Of a stretch of 64,000 nt of DNA, positions 24,768 to 32,449 are shown one piece after another. Each line of letters starts with the position of its first letter. The first letter of the stretch is position 1. Position numbers and translations under genes: made by a program. The notes beneath the pieces were generated by a model that did not search any database, had not been told where the DNA came from, and saw only the letters and a program-made list of their open reading frames with translations. The stretch is from Microbacterium sp. USTB-Y (lineage in GTDB: Bacteria; Actinomycetota; Actinomycetes; Actinomycetales; Microbacteriaceae), in NCBI RefSeq assembly GCF_023703415.1, contig NZ_JAGMTU010000003.1, positions 62,001 through 126,000 on the forward strand. Direction: 5' to 3'.

Positions 24768-24796
24768 TTGACGTTCGTGGGCGCAGTGCCTACGCG
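24768..24796 (+). promoter_or_regulatory. Candidate rightward promoter
   Basis: TTGACG at 24768-24773, a 17-base spacer, TACGCG at 24791-24796, pointing towards the small gene at 24919. It faces the leftward candidate promoter at 24834-24862. Confidence 0.4.
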
Positions 24797-24833
24797 CGAC
24801 GGCGCCGCCGACTCTCCGCCGTTGTGCGCGCGA

Positions 24834-24862
24834 CGGTTAGCCCCCGCCGAGCCGCCTGTCAA
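24834..24862 (-). promoter_or_regulatory. Candidate leftward promoter
   Basis: TTGACA (24862-24857), a 17-base spacer and TAACCG (24839-24834), pointing towards the GSP39-like gene ~100 bases away. That gene also has a closer -10-like box, so it may have two promoters. Confidence 0.4.
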
Positions 24863-24918
24863 GAGCCATGACCCCGGCCGATCCACCGCGCATCCTCGAT
24901 CATGACGAGGGGAGTGAG

Positions 24919-25173
24919 ATGTCGATGACGACACCGACGCGCTTCGAGATGCGCCGGCTCACGGAGGACGAGTGGTTGATCCTGGACGACGGCTTCGAGC
25001 GCAACGACGCCCGGCACACGGTCGCCTGCGTGAGCCGCGTCTGCGCGGATCAGGTCGACGTCGTGTGGCTGCGGCCCGTGGCGGAGAGGACCCGCTATGC
25101 CTCCGTCGCCGACGTGCTGGAGGCCGTTCGCACCGCACAGTCTGCACGGCCCGGAGCCGATGAAGCGTGGTGA
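24919..25173 (+). CDS. Small protein of unknown function
   Basis: An 84-residue protein (for example FEMRRLTEDEWLILDDGFER and ACVSRVCADQVDVVWLRP) with a compact alpha/beta look. AGGGGAG 4 bases before the ATG at 24919 supports this start over an earlier in-frame ATG. I do not recognise the family; it lies in the stress-gene neighbourhood. Confidence 0.65.
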   Translation: MSMTTPTRFEMRRLTEDEWLILDDGFERNDARHTVACVSRVCADQVDVVWLRPVAERTRYASVADVLEAVRTAQSARPGADEAW

Positions 25174-25282
25174 GGACCGCTCCCTGCCATCGGGAAGCCC
25201 CCGCCGTCAAGCCCCTGTCCTCCCGCCCGCGCCCGTCCTACGGTGATTCCGCGCCGCACCCGCGGCACGGAAGGAGTCCGTC

Positions 25283-25447
25283 ATGAACATCCTCTTCGTG
25301 ATCATCATCATCGTCGCGATCATCCTCGCCATCACCGGTGGCCTCGTGCAGTCCCTGAACTTCCTCCTCTGGGTCGGACTGGTGCTGCTCGTCCTCGCCG
25401 TGATCGCCTGGCTGCTGCGGTCGCTCACCGGTCGCCGGACGCCCTGA
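25283..25447 (+). CDS. Very small two-helix membrane protein
   Basis: A 54-residue hydrophobic peptide: helix 1 begins MNILFVIIIIVAIILAITGG, helix 2 is NFLLWVGLVLLVLAVIAWLL, and the tail RSLTGRRTP is basic. GGAAGGAGT stands 7 bases before the ATG, so it is a genuine gene despite its size. TACGGT at about 25242 may be its -10 box. Proteins of this kind often accompany actinobacterial stress operons; the function is unknown. Confidence 0.7.
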   Translation: MNILFVIIIIVAIILAITGGLVQSLNFLLWVGLVLLVLAVIAWLLRSLTGRRTP

Positions 25448-25565
25448 GCCGCACGCGCTGAGGCACCTGCCCGACCCGATCGACGAGGATCCGGAGCAGG
25501 GACCTGATTCGGGGAGGGCCGGTGACACCGGCTCTCCCTGCTTCGTCGCGGGGCAGGATGGATCC

Positions 25566-26291
25566 ATGAGCATCCCCCTCGGCGACGTCCCGATCCCCGA
25601 GCGCGTGCTCGCCCTGGCCCGCGGCGCTGCACTGACGCCCGTGTGGGAGAACGGCATCGGCGGCCTCACGTTCCGCACCGACGACGGCCGGTTCGTCAAG
25701 TGGGGCCCGCGGCATCTCGAGGCATCGATGGCCGCGGAGGCGGAGCGGATGGGCTGGGCGTCGACGTGGATCACGGTGCCCCGGGTGCTCGCTCAGGGCG
25801 AGGACCGCACGCACGAATGGCTGGTCACCGCAGCCCTCCCCGGGCGCAGCGCCGTCGACCCGCACTGGATCGCCCGCCCCGAGATCGCCGTCCGGGCGGT
25901 GGGGTCGGCCCTGCGCGCCCTGCACGACGCCCTTCCTCCGGAGCGGTGCCCATGGAGCTGGGGTGTGACGGCGCGCCTCGCGAACGCCGCGGACCGCGGT
26001 ATCGCCGTGCCGGAGCGGCTGCACGACGCGCCGCCGATCGACCGGCTCGTGGTCTGCCACGGCGACGCGTGCGTGCCCAACACGCTCCTCGATGACGCCG
26101 GCCGGGGCATCGCGCACGTCGACCTCGCGGCGCTCGGCACGGCGGATCGCTGGGCGGACATCGCCGTCGCGTCGATGAGCACCGAGTGGAACTACGGCCC
26201 CGGGTACGAAGACCTGCTCATCGAGGCTTACGGCGTGGAGCCCGACCGCGAGCGCCTCGCCTACTACCGCGACCTCTGGGACGCGACCTGA
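25566..26291 (+). CDS. Aminoglycoside phosphotransferase (APH)-family kinase
   Basis: A 241-residue protein kinase-like-fold enzyme. GGLTFRTDDGRFVKWGP supplies the ATP-binding Lys, VVCHGDACVPNTLLD the catalytic HGDxxxxN loop, and HVDLAALGTADRWADIAVA the metal-binding segment in place of DFG. This is the APH(3')-like group, shorter than the ~265 residues of clinical enzymes. It may phosphorylate an aminoglycoside or another small molecule; chromosomal actinobacterial members often do not confer resistance. It has no partner genes and no mobile element beside it. Confidence 0.8.
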   Translation: MSIPLGDVPIPERVLALARGAALTPVWENGIGGLTFRTDDGRFVKWGPRHLEASMAAEAERMGWASTWITVPRVLAQGEDRTHEWLVTAALPGRSAVDPHWIARPEIAVRAVGSALRALHDALPPERCPWSWGVTARLANAADRGIAVPERLHDAPPIDRLVVCHGDACVPNTLLDDAGRGIAHVDLAALGTADRWADIAVASMSTEWNYGPGYEDLLIEAYGVEPDRERLAYYRDLWDAT

Positions 26292-26390
26292 GGGGATCCC
26301 TTCGGTCGCGCGCCGGGTGGGGTCGGGTCGGCACGGTCCGCCCGGGTGGTGGCGGATCCGGCTCGGCTCAGGCGACGCCGCATCGGCGCC

Positions 26391-26726
26391 TCACGCCGGA
26401 TCCTCCTCCGCCGGAGCACCGAACACCGCGCGTGCCCGGGCGATCGCGGCCATCGCCCGGGGCCAGCCGGTGTAGAACGCGAGGTGGGTGATCGCCTCCA
26501 CCAGCTCGGGCTCGGTGACCCCGTTGTCGCGCGCGAACGCGAGGTGGAAGTCCAGCTGTTCGACCGCACCGAGCGTGACGAGTGCCGAAACCGTGACGAG
26601 GCTCCGGTCTCGCTTGGCGAGGGCATCGCGCTCCCACACCTCGTCGAAGAGCACCGCATCCGTGTAGTGGGCGAGCGCGGGGGCGATGTCGCCCACCGAG
26701 CGCCGGCCGCCGGTCCATCCCGTCAT
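26391..26726 (-). CDS. Carboxymuconolactone decarboxylase (CMD)-family protein
   Basis: A 111-residue AhpD/CMD-like helical protein: RSLVTVSALVTLGAVEQLDF and ELVEAITHLAFYTGWPRAM are the conserved helices. The AhpD Cys-x-x-Cys pair is absent, so it is not a typical alkyl-hydroperoxidase; the HLAFYTGWP motif matches CMD-like proteins. Its ATG overlaps the stop of the upstream cupin gene as ATGA (coupled). It is the last gene of the MFS-ADH-cupin-CMD operon. Confidence 0.85.
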   Translation of the reverse strand: MTGWTGGRRSVGDIAPALAHYTDAVLFDEVWERDALAKRDRSLVTVSALVTLGAVEQLDFHLAFARDNGVTEPELVEAITHLAFYTGWPRAMAAIARARAVFGAPAEEDPA

Positions 26727-27133
26727 GCGAGGCTCTCCCCGCGATACTCCTCGTCCGTCACGTGTTCCTTCCACACCGTCGTGGTGGCGGGGTCGTCACC
26801 TGCTTCGAGCATCGCGAGGTGCTCCATGAAGCAGTCGGCTGCGGCGCCGTGCCAATGATCCTCGCCGGGCGGGGTGTAGAGCGTCTGGCCCGGGTGCAGC
26901 TGGACGACCGTCCCGTCCCGGCCTCCGACCAGGGCGACCCCGCTCGTCACCCGCAGATACTGTCCCCGCGCATGCGAGTGCCAGGCGGTGCGGGCACCCG
27001 GCGCGAAGCGGACGAGCGCGACGGTCATGCGCTGATCCGCCTCGTGCGGCGCGGCGATGCGGTCCAGCCAGACGTCGCCGTGGAACTGCTCCGGCGGGTT
27101 CTTGGCCGTGGGCGCGGTGGGTTCGATGTTCAT
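26723..27133 (-). CDS. Cupin-domain protein
   Basis: A 136-residue single-domain cupin. HSHARGQYLRVTSG is the first metal-binding motif (two His, then Gln in place of Glu) and PPGEDHWHG the second with its His. Cupin plus CMD pairs are widespread next to alcohol dehydrogenases and probably act on the same small-molecule substrate. GAAGGAGC precedes the ATG. Coupled to the CMD gene by an ATGA overlap. Confidence 0.87.
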   Translation of the reverse strand: MNIEPTAPTAKNPPEQFHGDVWLDRIAAPHEADQRMTVALVRFAPGARTAWHSHARGQYLRVTSGVALVGGRDGTVVQLHPGQTLYTPPGEDHWHGAAADCFMEHLAMLEAGDDPATTTVWKEHVTDEEYRGESLA

Positions 27134-27170
27134 GGATGCTCCTTCTTCTCAGGGATACCCGGCGGTCCGA

Positions 27171-28199
27171 TCAGTCCGTGGTGAGCAGCACCTTGGTGGC
27201 ACGGCGCTCGTCCATGGCACGGTAGCCCTCCGCCGCGTCCTCGATCGAGAGCGTCAGGTCGAAGACGGCACCGGGATCGATCCGGCGATCCCAGATGAGC
27301 GCGACGAGCTCGGGCAGGAACCTGCGCACCGGTGCGGGTCCGCCGTGCAGGTGCACGCTGGAGAAGAACAGCTCGGAGCCGTCCAGCGCGACATCGTGCG
27401 AGACCCCCACGAAACCGACGTGCCCGCCGGCGCGCGTGGCGCGGATCGCCTGCTCCATCGATTCCTGGGTTCCGACGGCCTCGATTGTCGAGTGCGCCCC
27501 GAGACCCCCGGTGAGCTCTCTGATCCGCGCGACGCCCTCGTCGCCGCGCTCCTCGACGATGTCTGTCGCGCCGAAGCGTCGGGCGAGCGCCTGCCGGTCG
27601 GCGTGGCGGGACATGACGATGATCCGCTCCGACCCGAGCTGCTTCGCCGCGAGCGCACCGAGGAGGCCCACGGCGCCGTCGCCGACCACGGCCACGGTCC
27701 TGCCGGGGCCGGCCTCGGCGGCGACCGCGGCGAACCAGCCGGTCCCCAGCACGTCGGACGCGGCCAGCAGCGAGGGCACGAGGTCGGCCGGCGGCTCCCC
27801 CGGCATCACGACGAGCGTGCCGTCGGCGAGCGGGATCCGCGCGTACTGCGCCTGGGTGCCGATCGAGCCCATCATGACCTGGTGCACGCACCGGGACGGG
27901 TAGCCGGCCGCGCAGATCTCGCAGGTGTTGTCGCTGGCGACGAAGGATCCGACGACGTGGTCGCCGGGCCGGATCCGGGTCACCTCCCCGCCGACGCTCT
28001 CCACGACCCCGATGTACTCGTGGCCCATCCGCTGCCCTCCGGCGCGGATCGCCTCGGCGCCGCGGTAGGGCCACAGGTCGGATCCGCAGATGCAGGTGGC
28101 GGTGACGCGGATGATCGCGTCGGTCGGCGCGACGATGACGGGCATGTCGAGCTCTTCGGTCCGGACATCGCCCGGGGCGTGCATGACGACTCCACGCAT
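27171..28199 (-). CDS. Zinc-dependent alcohol dehydrogenase
   Basis: A 342-residue MDR-superfamily dehydrogenase. CICGSDLW holds the catalytic-zinc Cys, GHEYIGVV the zinc His and Glu, and VVGDGAVGLLGAL the NAD(P) loop. The structural-zinc lobe is present as DNTCEICAAGYPSRC, with three Cys visible rather than four. Its start ATG follows GAGGAGAG. It lies 12 bases downstream of the MFS gene, in one operon with cupin and CMD genes, so it probably oxidises or reduces a compound handled by the exporter. Confidence 0.88.
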   Translation of the reverse strand: MRGVVMHAPGDVRTEELDMPVIVAPTDAIIRVTATCICGSDLWPYRGAEAIRAGGQRMGHEYIGVVESVGGEVTRIRPGDHVVGSFVASDNTCEICAAGYPSRCVHQVMMGSIGTQAQYARIPLADGTLVVMPGEPPADLVPSLLAASDVLGTGWFAAVAAEAGPGRTVAVVGDGAVGLLGALAAKQLGSERIIVMSRHADRQALARRFGATDIVEERGDEGVARIRELTGGLGAHSTIEAVGTQESMEQAIRATRAGGHVGFVGVSHDVALDGSELFFSSVHLHGGPAPVRRFLPELVALIWDRRIDPGAVFDLTLSIEDAAEGYRAMDERRATKVLLTTD

Positions 28200-28211
28200 G
28201 GTGGTCTCTCC

Positions 28212-29486
28212 TCAGTGTGCGGTGATGACAGGTGCGGTGGCGGCGGACGGGCCGCCGGATCCGGCTTCGGCGGCCCCGCCCCGGCGGGGACGGGCGAGCA
28301 CCGCGAACGAGACGGCGGCGAGGACCGTCGCAGACACGGTGACCAGTCCGAGCGGGAGGATGCTGGCGGCCCCCGCGACTCCCACGAGGGGAGCGGCGAT
28401 GCCGCCGAACCCGTAGCGGACCATCCCGAGCAGCGACGACGCCGTTCCCGCGATCTGCGGGTACTCGACGAGGGCGAGCGTCGTGGCCGGCGGAGAGGCG
28501 GTCGCGGCGCCGCTCGCGAGGGCGAAGAGCGAGACGAGCACGACCCAGAGCGGCATCGGGACGATTCCCGCGACGAGCAGTCCGAGCGCCCCCAGGCCGG
28601 TGATCGCGATCCCCGCGGTGAGCGTGCCGCGGACGCTCCACCGCTCGGCGGCCCGGCCTGCGATGTAGCCGAAGAGCATGAACCCGGCCGAGTTGGCTCC
28701 GAACGCGAGCGCATAGCCCTGCGGCGACAGACCGTAGATGTCCTGGAGCACGTAGGTCGCGCCGGCGAGATAGGCGAACACCGCCGCGTACAGGAAGCCC
28801 TGGCTCAGCACCGCGCCGAGGAAGACCCGGTCCGCCAGCAGCGTGCGGAAGTCCCGCAGGGTACGCGCCCAGCCGCCGGTCGTGCGCTGCGCCGCGGGCA
28901 GGGTCTCGCCGAACGCGAACAGGGTGATCACGAGGATCGCGGATCCGATCACAGCGAGGAAGAGGAACAGCCCGCGCCAGTCGACGACGCTGCTCAGCAC
29001 GCCGCCGAGGAGGGGCCCGACGATCGCGGCGAATCCGCCCACCACGGTGAGCCGGCCGTAGAAGCGGATGAGCGCTCCGCCGGCGTACACGTCACGGCCC
29101 GCGGCCTGCGCGATCACGATCCCGACGCCGCCGGCCAGGCCCTGAACGAAACGGGCCGCGATCAGCAGGCCGACCGAGGGCGCGGCCGCGCAGAGCAGGG
29201 AGGTGCCGATGTAGGCCGCGACCCCGATCAGCAGGATCCCCCGTCGTCCGAAGCGATCGGACAGGGGCCCTGCACCGAGCTGGCCGAGCGCGAGACCGAC
29301 GAGGCACGCGGTCACGGTCAGCTGGGCGATCGAGGTCGCCGCACCGAGCTCACGCGTGAGGGCGGGGAGAGCCGGCAGATAGAGGTCCATCGAGATCGGG
29401 CCGAACACGGTGAGCAGGAGCAGCAGTGACGGCAGCAGCCTCGAGGAGGCGGGCCGTGCGGCGGATCGGAGGTCGGTGCGGTCCAT
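28212..29486 (-). CDS. MFS drug exporter, Bcr/CflA type
   Basis: A 424-residue, twelve-helix major facilitator. FGPISMDLYLPALPAL near the N terminus is the Bcr/CflA hallmark, and LSDRFGRRGILLIG is motif A between helices 2 and 3. These pumps export drugs and dipeptides by proton antiport. The ATG at 29486 gives the usual N terminus; GGAGAG lies 9 bases upstream. It heads the operon with ADH, cupin and CMD and is divergent from an MmyB-type regulator. Confidence 0.88.
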   Translation of the reverse strand: MDRTDLRSAARPASSRLLPSLLLLLTVFGPISMDLYLPALPALTRELGAATSIAQLTVTACLVGLALGQLGAGPLSDRFGRRGILLIGVAAYIGTSLLCAAAPSVGLLIAARFVQGLAGGVGIVIAQAAGRDVYAGGALIRFYGRLTVVGGFAAIVGPLLGGVLSSVVDWRGLFLFLAVIGSAILVITLFAFGETLPAAQRTTGGWARTLRDFRTLLADRVFLGAVLSQGFLYAAVFAYLAGATYVLQDIYGLSPQGYALAFGANSAGFMLFGYIAGRAAERWSVRGTLTAGIAITGLGALGLLVAGIVPMPLWVVLVSLFALASGAATASPPATTLALVEYPQIAGTASSLLGMVRYGFGGIAAPLVGVAGAASILPLGLVTVSATVLAAVSFAVLARPRRGGAAEAGSGGPSAATAPVITAH

Positions 29487-29524
29487 GAGGACCACTCTCC
29501 GCCCGATCCCCCGCCCGTGGGAGT

Positions 29525-29550
29525 CCCTGTTGAAGGGGGTACTGGCAGGG
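29525..29550. promoter_or_regulatory. Candidate operator between MFS operon and its regulator
   Basis: CCCTG (29525-29529) and CAGGG (29546-29550) flank TTGAAGGGGGTACTGG, 26-64 bases upstream of the regulator's ATG. Weak by itself, but it is the only dyad in the divergent spacer. Confidence 0.35.
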
Positions 29551-29588
29551 CATCCCTCCCGCGTCGGGATCGGCCTACTCTGCTGTGC

Positions 29589-30479
29589 ATGGACAACAGA
29601 GCCGAGGTGCGCGAGTTCCTCATGACCCGTCGCGCCCGCGTCTCCCCCGAGGCCGCCGGGCTGCCCGCGGTAGCGAACCGCCGCGTCGAGGGTCTGCGCC
29701 GCAGCGAGGTGGCGGCGATCGCCGGGGTCAGCGTGGAGTACTACGCGAAGCTCGAACGCGGCGCGATCGCCGGGGCCTCGTCGGCGGTGCTCGACGCGCT
29801 CGCCGAAGCGCTGCAGCTCGACGACGCCGAGCGCGCCCATCTGCTCGACCTCGCCCGTGCCGCCGACGGCATCCCCACCAGCGGCCGCGCCCGACGCCGC
29901 GGAAGCGGACGCCCGGCACCGCTGCGCCCGAGCCTGCAGTGGGCGCTGTCCTCGATCACCGACGGGGTCGCGTTCGTCCGCGACCCGCGGCAGAACCTGC
30001 TCGCCACCAACGCCCTGGGGCGGGCGTTCTACTCCCCCGTGATCGGCGACGGCGGGCGCACGCCGAACCTCGCCCGCTTCCAGTTCCTGGATCCGGCCGC
30101 CCGAGACTTCTATCCCGAGTGGGATCTGTTCGCGCACATGTGCGTGGGCGTGATGCGGGCGGAGGCGGGGCGGGATCCGCACGACACGGCGCTGCAGGAG
30201 CTGGTGGGCGAGTTGTCCACGCGCAGCGAGGTGTTCCGCCGGCTCTGGGCCGAGCACGACGTGCGCCGCCACGGGGCCGGCACCAAGCATTTCCGCCACC
30301 CCGTCGTGGGGGATCTGACCCTCGCCTACGAAGAGCTCGCGATCACCGCGGAGCCGGGCAACGTGCTCCTCGTGTACACGGCCGAGCCCGGTTCGCCGTC
30401 GGCCGAGGGGCTCGCGCTGCTCGCGTCCTGGGCGGCCACGCAGGAGCCCGATCGCTCGGCCGCCGCAGCAGCGGGCTGA
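29589..30479 (+). CDS. XRE/MmyB-type transcriptional regulator
   Basis: A 296-residue regulator: an N-terminal Cro/C1 helix-turn-helix (GLRRSEVAAIAGVSVEYYAK, about residues 36-55) and a C-terminal MmyB-like ligand-binding domain (about 100-285; PEWDLFAHMCVGVMRAEAGR). Such proteins commonly repress divergently encoded dehydrogenase or exporter genes, as here. TACTCT lies 7 bases before the ATG with no Shine-Dalgarno (leaderless). The 3' end runs into a 33-base direct repeat that includes the stop codon. Confidence 0.88.
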   Translation: MDNRAEVREFLMTRRARVSPEAAGLPAVANRRVEGLRRSEVAAIAGVSVEYYAKLERGAIAGASSAVLDALAEALQLDDAERAHLLDLARAADGIPTSGRARRRGSGRPAPLRPSLQWALSSITDGVAFVRDPRQNLLATNALGRAFYSPVIGDGGRTPNLARFQFLDPAARDFYPEWDLFAHMCVGVMRAEAGRDPHDTALQELVGELSTRSEVFRRLWAEHDVRRHGAGTKHFRHPVVGDLTLAYEELAITAEPGNVLLVYTAEPGSPSAEGLALLASWAATQEPDRSAAAAAG

Positions 30480-30514
30480 CCGCGCCGACCGGTCGCCGCA
30501 GCAGCGGACTGACC
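30461..30514. repeat. Short direct repeat at the regulator's 3' end
   Basis: CGCCGCAGCAGCGGGCTGACC (30461-30481) recurs with one change at 30494-30514; the first copy carries the TGA stop of the regulator. A small local duplication. Confidence 0.7.
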
Positions 30515-30551
30515 GGGCCGGCCCGTTGCCGCGAGCGCCGCCGGAAGGGGC

Positions 30552-31346
30552 TCAGCCGACGCGGCAGAGGATCTCGCCGTGGAGCACGGAGAGCCAGCCG
30601 TCGTCGCTCGCGGCCCACTCGCGCCAGCCGTCGCTGACGCGCTGCAGGTCTTCGGGGGTCGCCTCGCCCGCGTCCAGGAGCTGGCGAGCGATCGCGGAGT
30701 CGAGGATCCGATCCGCCCACATGCCACCCCACCACGCGCGGTCCTCCGTGTTCGCGTAGCACCAGGTGCTCGAGGTGGCAACGACGTCGGTGAGCCCTGC
30801 CGCATGCGCCCATGACAGCAGCACCCGGCCGGCGTCCGGCTCCCCTCCGTTCGCGTGGGCCGCGGTGCGGTAGAGATCGAGCCACGTGTCCAGTGCCGGG
30901 ATGACCGGCCACCAGCGGAAGCCGCCGTAGTCGCTGTCGCGCACGGCGACGATCCCGCCCGGCTTGGTCACCCTGGCCAGCTCGCGCAGCGCCTGCACCG
31001 GATCCGCGACGTGCTGCAGCACCTGGTGCGCGTGCGTGACGTCGAAGCTGTCGTCCGGGAAGTCCAGGGCATGCACGTCGGCGACCCGGAACTCGATGTT
31101 CGTCACTGCGCGCTCCGCCGCGGTGGTGCGGCTGAGCCCCAGCTCCGCCTCGCCGATCTCCGTGGCCACGACCTCGGCGACGAGTCCCGCGAGATCCGCG
31201 GTGATCGTGCCGGGCCCCGCGCCCACGTCGAGCAGGCGGTCCGTCGGGCGCAGGTGCGGCAGCAGGTGCGCGGCCGAGTTCTGCGCGGTGCGCCAGCGGT
31301 GCGATCGCAGCACCGAATCGTGGTGTCCATGGGTGTAGGCGGGCAT
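30552..31346 (-). CDS. SAM-dependent class I methyltransferase
   Basis: A 264-residue methyltransferase. LLDVGAGPGTITADLA is motif I, and FDVTHAHQVLQHVADPVQAL is the post-I to motif II region of the UbiE/Methyltransf_11 group. The substrate is unknown. GGAGGAG precedes the ATG at 31346, so upstream in-frame starts are rejected. It is divergent from an XRE/MmyB regulator across a spacer with a clear palindrome. Confidence 0.87.
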   Translation of the reverse strand: MPAYTHGHHDSVLRSHRWRTAQNSAAHLLPHLRPTDRLLDVGAGPGTITADLAGLVAEVVATEIGEAELGLSRTTAAERAVTNIEFRVADVHALDFPDDSFDVTHAHQVLQHVADPVQALRELARVTKPGGIVAVRDSDYGGFRWWPVIPALDTWLDLYRTAAHANGGEPDAGRVLLSWAHAAGLTDVVATSSTWCYANTEDRAWWGGMWADRILDSAIARQLLDAGEATPEDLQRVSDGWREWAASDDGWLSVLHGEILCRVG

Positions 31347-31405
31347 CGGGTCTCCTCCGCTTCGGGTGTTCTCGATCCCCAGCGTTCCGGTTCGGTGCGC
31401 CGCGG

Positions 31406-31423
31406 GGAAGACCGTAGTCTTCC
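31406..31423. promoter_or_regulatory. 18-base operator-like palindrome GGAAGACCGTAGTCTTCC
   Basis: Perfect 7-base arms with a CGTA centre. It stands 60 bases from the methyltransferase start and 63 bases from the regulator start, an ideal position for joint control by the divergent regulator. Confidence 0.65.
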
Positions 31424-31486
31424 TAGGAGCGCCGCACCCTCCCGCGCGACGCGGATCCTGTCTTCCCGAACTCCCGGAGGCCGCGG

Positions 31487-32275
31487 ATGTCGAACGCACT
31501 CGGAGACTTCCTCCGCGCCCGGCGCACCGATGCGCGCCTGCAGACCGAGGCGCCGCGGACCGGCGGCCGCCGTCGCACCACCGGTCTGCGCCGCGAGGAG
31601 GTCGCGACCGCGGCCGGCATCAGCGCCGACTACTACACGCGGCTCGAGCAGGGCCGCGAGACCCACCCCAGCGACGCCGTGCTCGACGCGCTCGCCCGTG
31701 CGCTGCGGCTGGATCCGGACGCCGCCGACCACCTGCGCCGCCTGCGCGACGCGCACCCCGGCACCGCCCGCCCCGAACCCGTGGGCGCGCCCGTCATGGA
31801 TCCGGCGCTCGTGGCCCGCATGACGACGCTGGTCGAGACGGTGCGCCCCAATCCGGCCTACGTGCTGGATCGGCTCAGCACGGTCGTCGCCGCCAACCCC
31901 GAGGGGCTCGCGCTGCACGAGGGGCTCGCCGATCTCCCGCCGGATCAGCGCAACACCTGCCGCTCCCTGCTGCTCGACGCCCGGGCCCGCGAGACGTTCG
32001 TGGAGTGGGAGGAACTGGCCCGCGGAGCCGTCGCGCACCTGCGCGCGGCGAACGTCGACGACCTGCAGGATCTGGAGCTCGTGGCCCTCGTCGAGGAGCT
32101 GAGCGCGCAGAGCCCGCTGTTCCGCACCTGGTGGAACGGCCACCTCGTGCAGCGCCGGCGCGGCGACATCACGCACGTCCGCTCCGCGGACGGCACCGTC
32201 ACCGCGCGCCGCTACGAGGTGCTGCACCTGCCCGAGGACGGCGTGCGGATGACGCTCTGGCTCCCCGCCGCCTGA
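31487..32275 (+). CDS. XRE/MmyB-type transcriptional regulator
   Basis: A 262-residue regulator of the same architecture as the one at 29589: helix-turn-helix at about residues 32-60 (GLRREEVATAAGISADYYTR) and an MmyB-like C-terminal domain. GGAGG before the ATG gives a normal leader. It most likely controls the divergent methyltransferase through the palindrome at 31406-31423. Followed by a GC-rich 8-base tandem repeat and a family B inverted repeat. Confidence 0.87.
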   Translation: MSNALGDFLRARRTDARLQTEAPRTGGRRRTTGLRREEVATAAGISADYYTRLEQGRETHPSDAVLDALARALRLDPDAADHLRRLRDAHPGTARPEPVGAPVMDPALVARMTTLVETVRPNPAYVLDRLSTVVAANPEGLALHEGLADLPPDQRNTCRSLLLDARARETFVEWEELARGAVAHLRAANVDDLQDLELVALVEELSAQSPLFRTWWNGHLVQRRRGDITHVRSADGTVTARRYEVLHLPEDGVRMTLWLPAA

Positions 32276-32314
32276 CGCCGCCTCTCCCTCGCCCGGCGTC
32301 GCCCCGCCGCCCGG

Positions 32315-32380
32315 GCGCACCCGCGCACCCGCGCACCCGCGCACCCGCGCACCCGCGCACCCGCGCGCCCGCGCACCCGC
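32315..32380. repeat. Octanucleotide tandem repeat (GCGCACCC)n
   Basis: About eight copies of GCGCACCC, one varying as GCGCGCCC, directly before the family B inverted repeat. A simple-sequence tract prone to slippage; no gene depends on its length. Confidence 0.85.
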
Positions 32381-32447
32381 GAGACCGAACCTGCGTCACG
32401 AGACCGACGAGGAGAACCGCGGTCTCGTGACGAGAGTTCGGTCTCGC
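32379..32447. repeat. Inverted repeat, family B, copy 2, abutting the MMPL stop
   Basis: 28-base arms (32379-32406 and 32420-32447) with the family B pattern GCGAGACCGAAC..ACGAGACCG. The three bases of the MMPL stop codon (32450-32452) belong to the conserved GCGGTCA that follows the right arm in all copies. Confidence 0.82.
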
Positions 32448-32449
32448 GG

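Noticed and set aside
32315..32380. Possible CRISPR array
   Set aside because: The octamer units are contiguous without spacers, so it is a simple tandem repeat. No cas gene is present.
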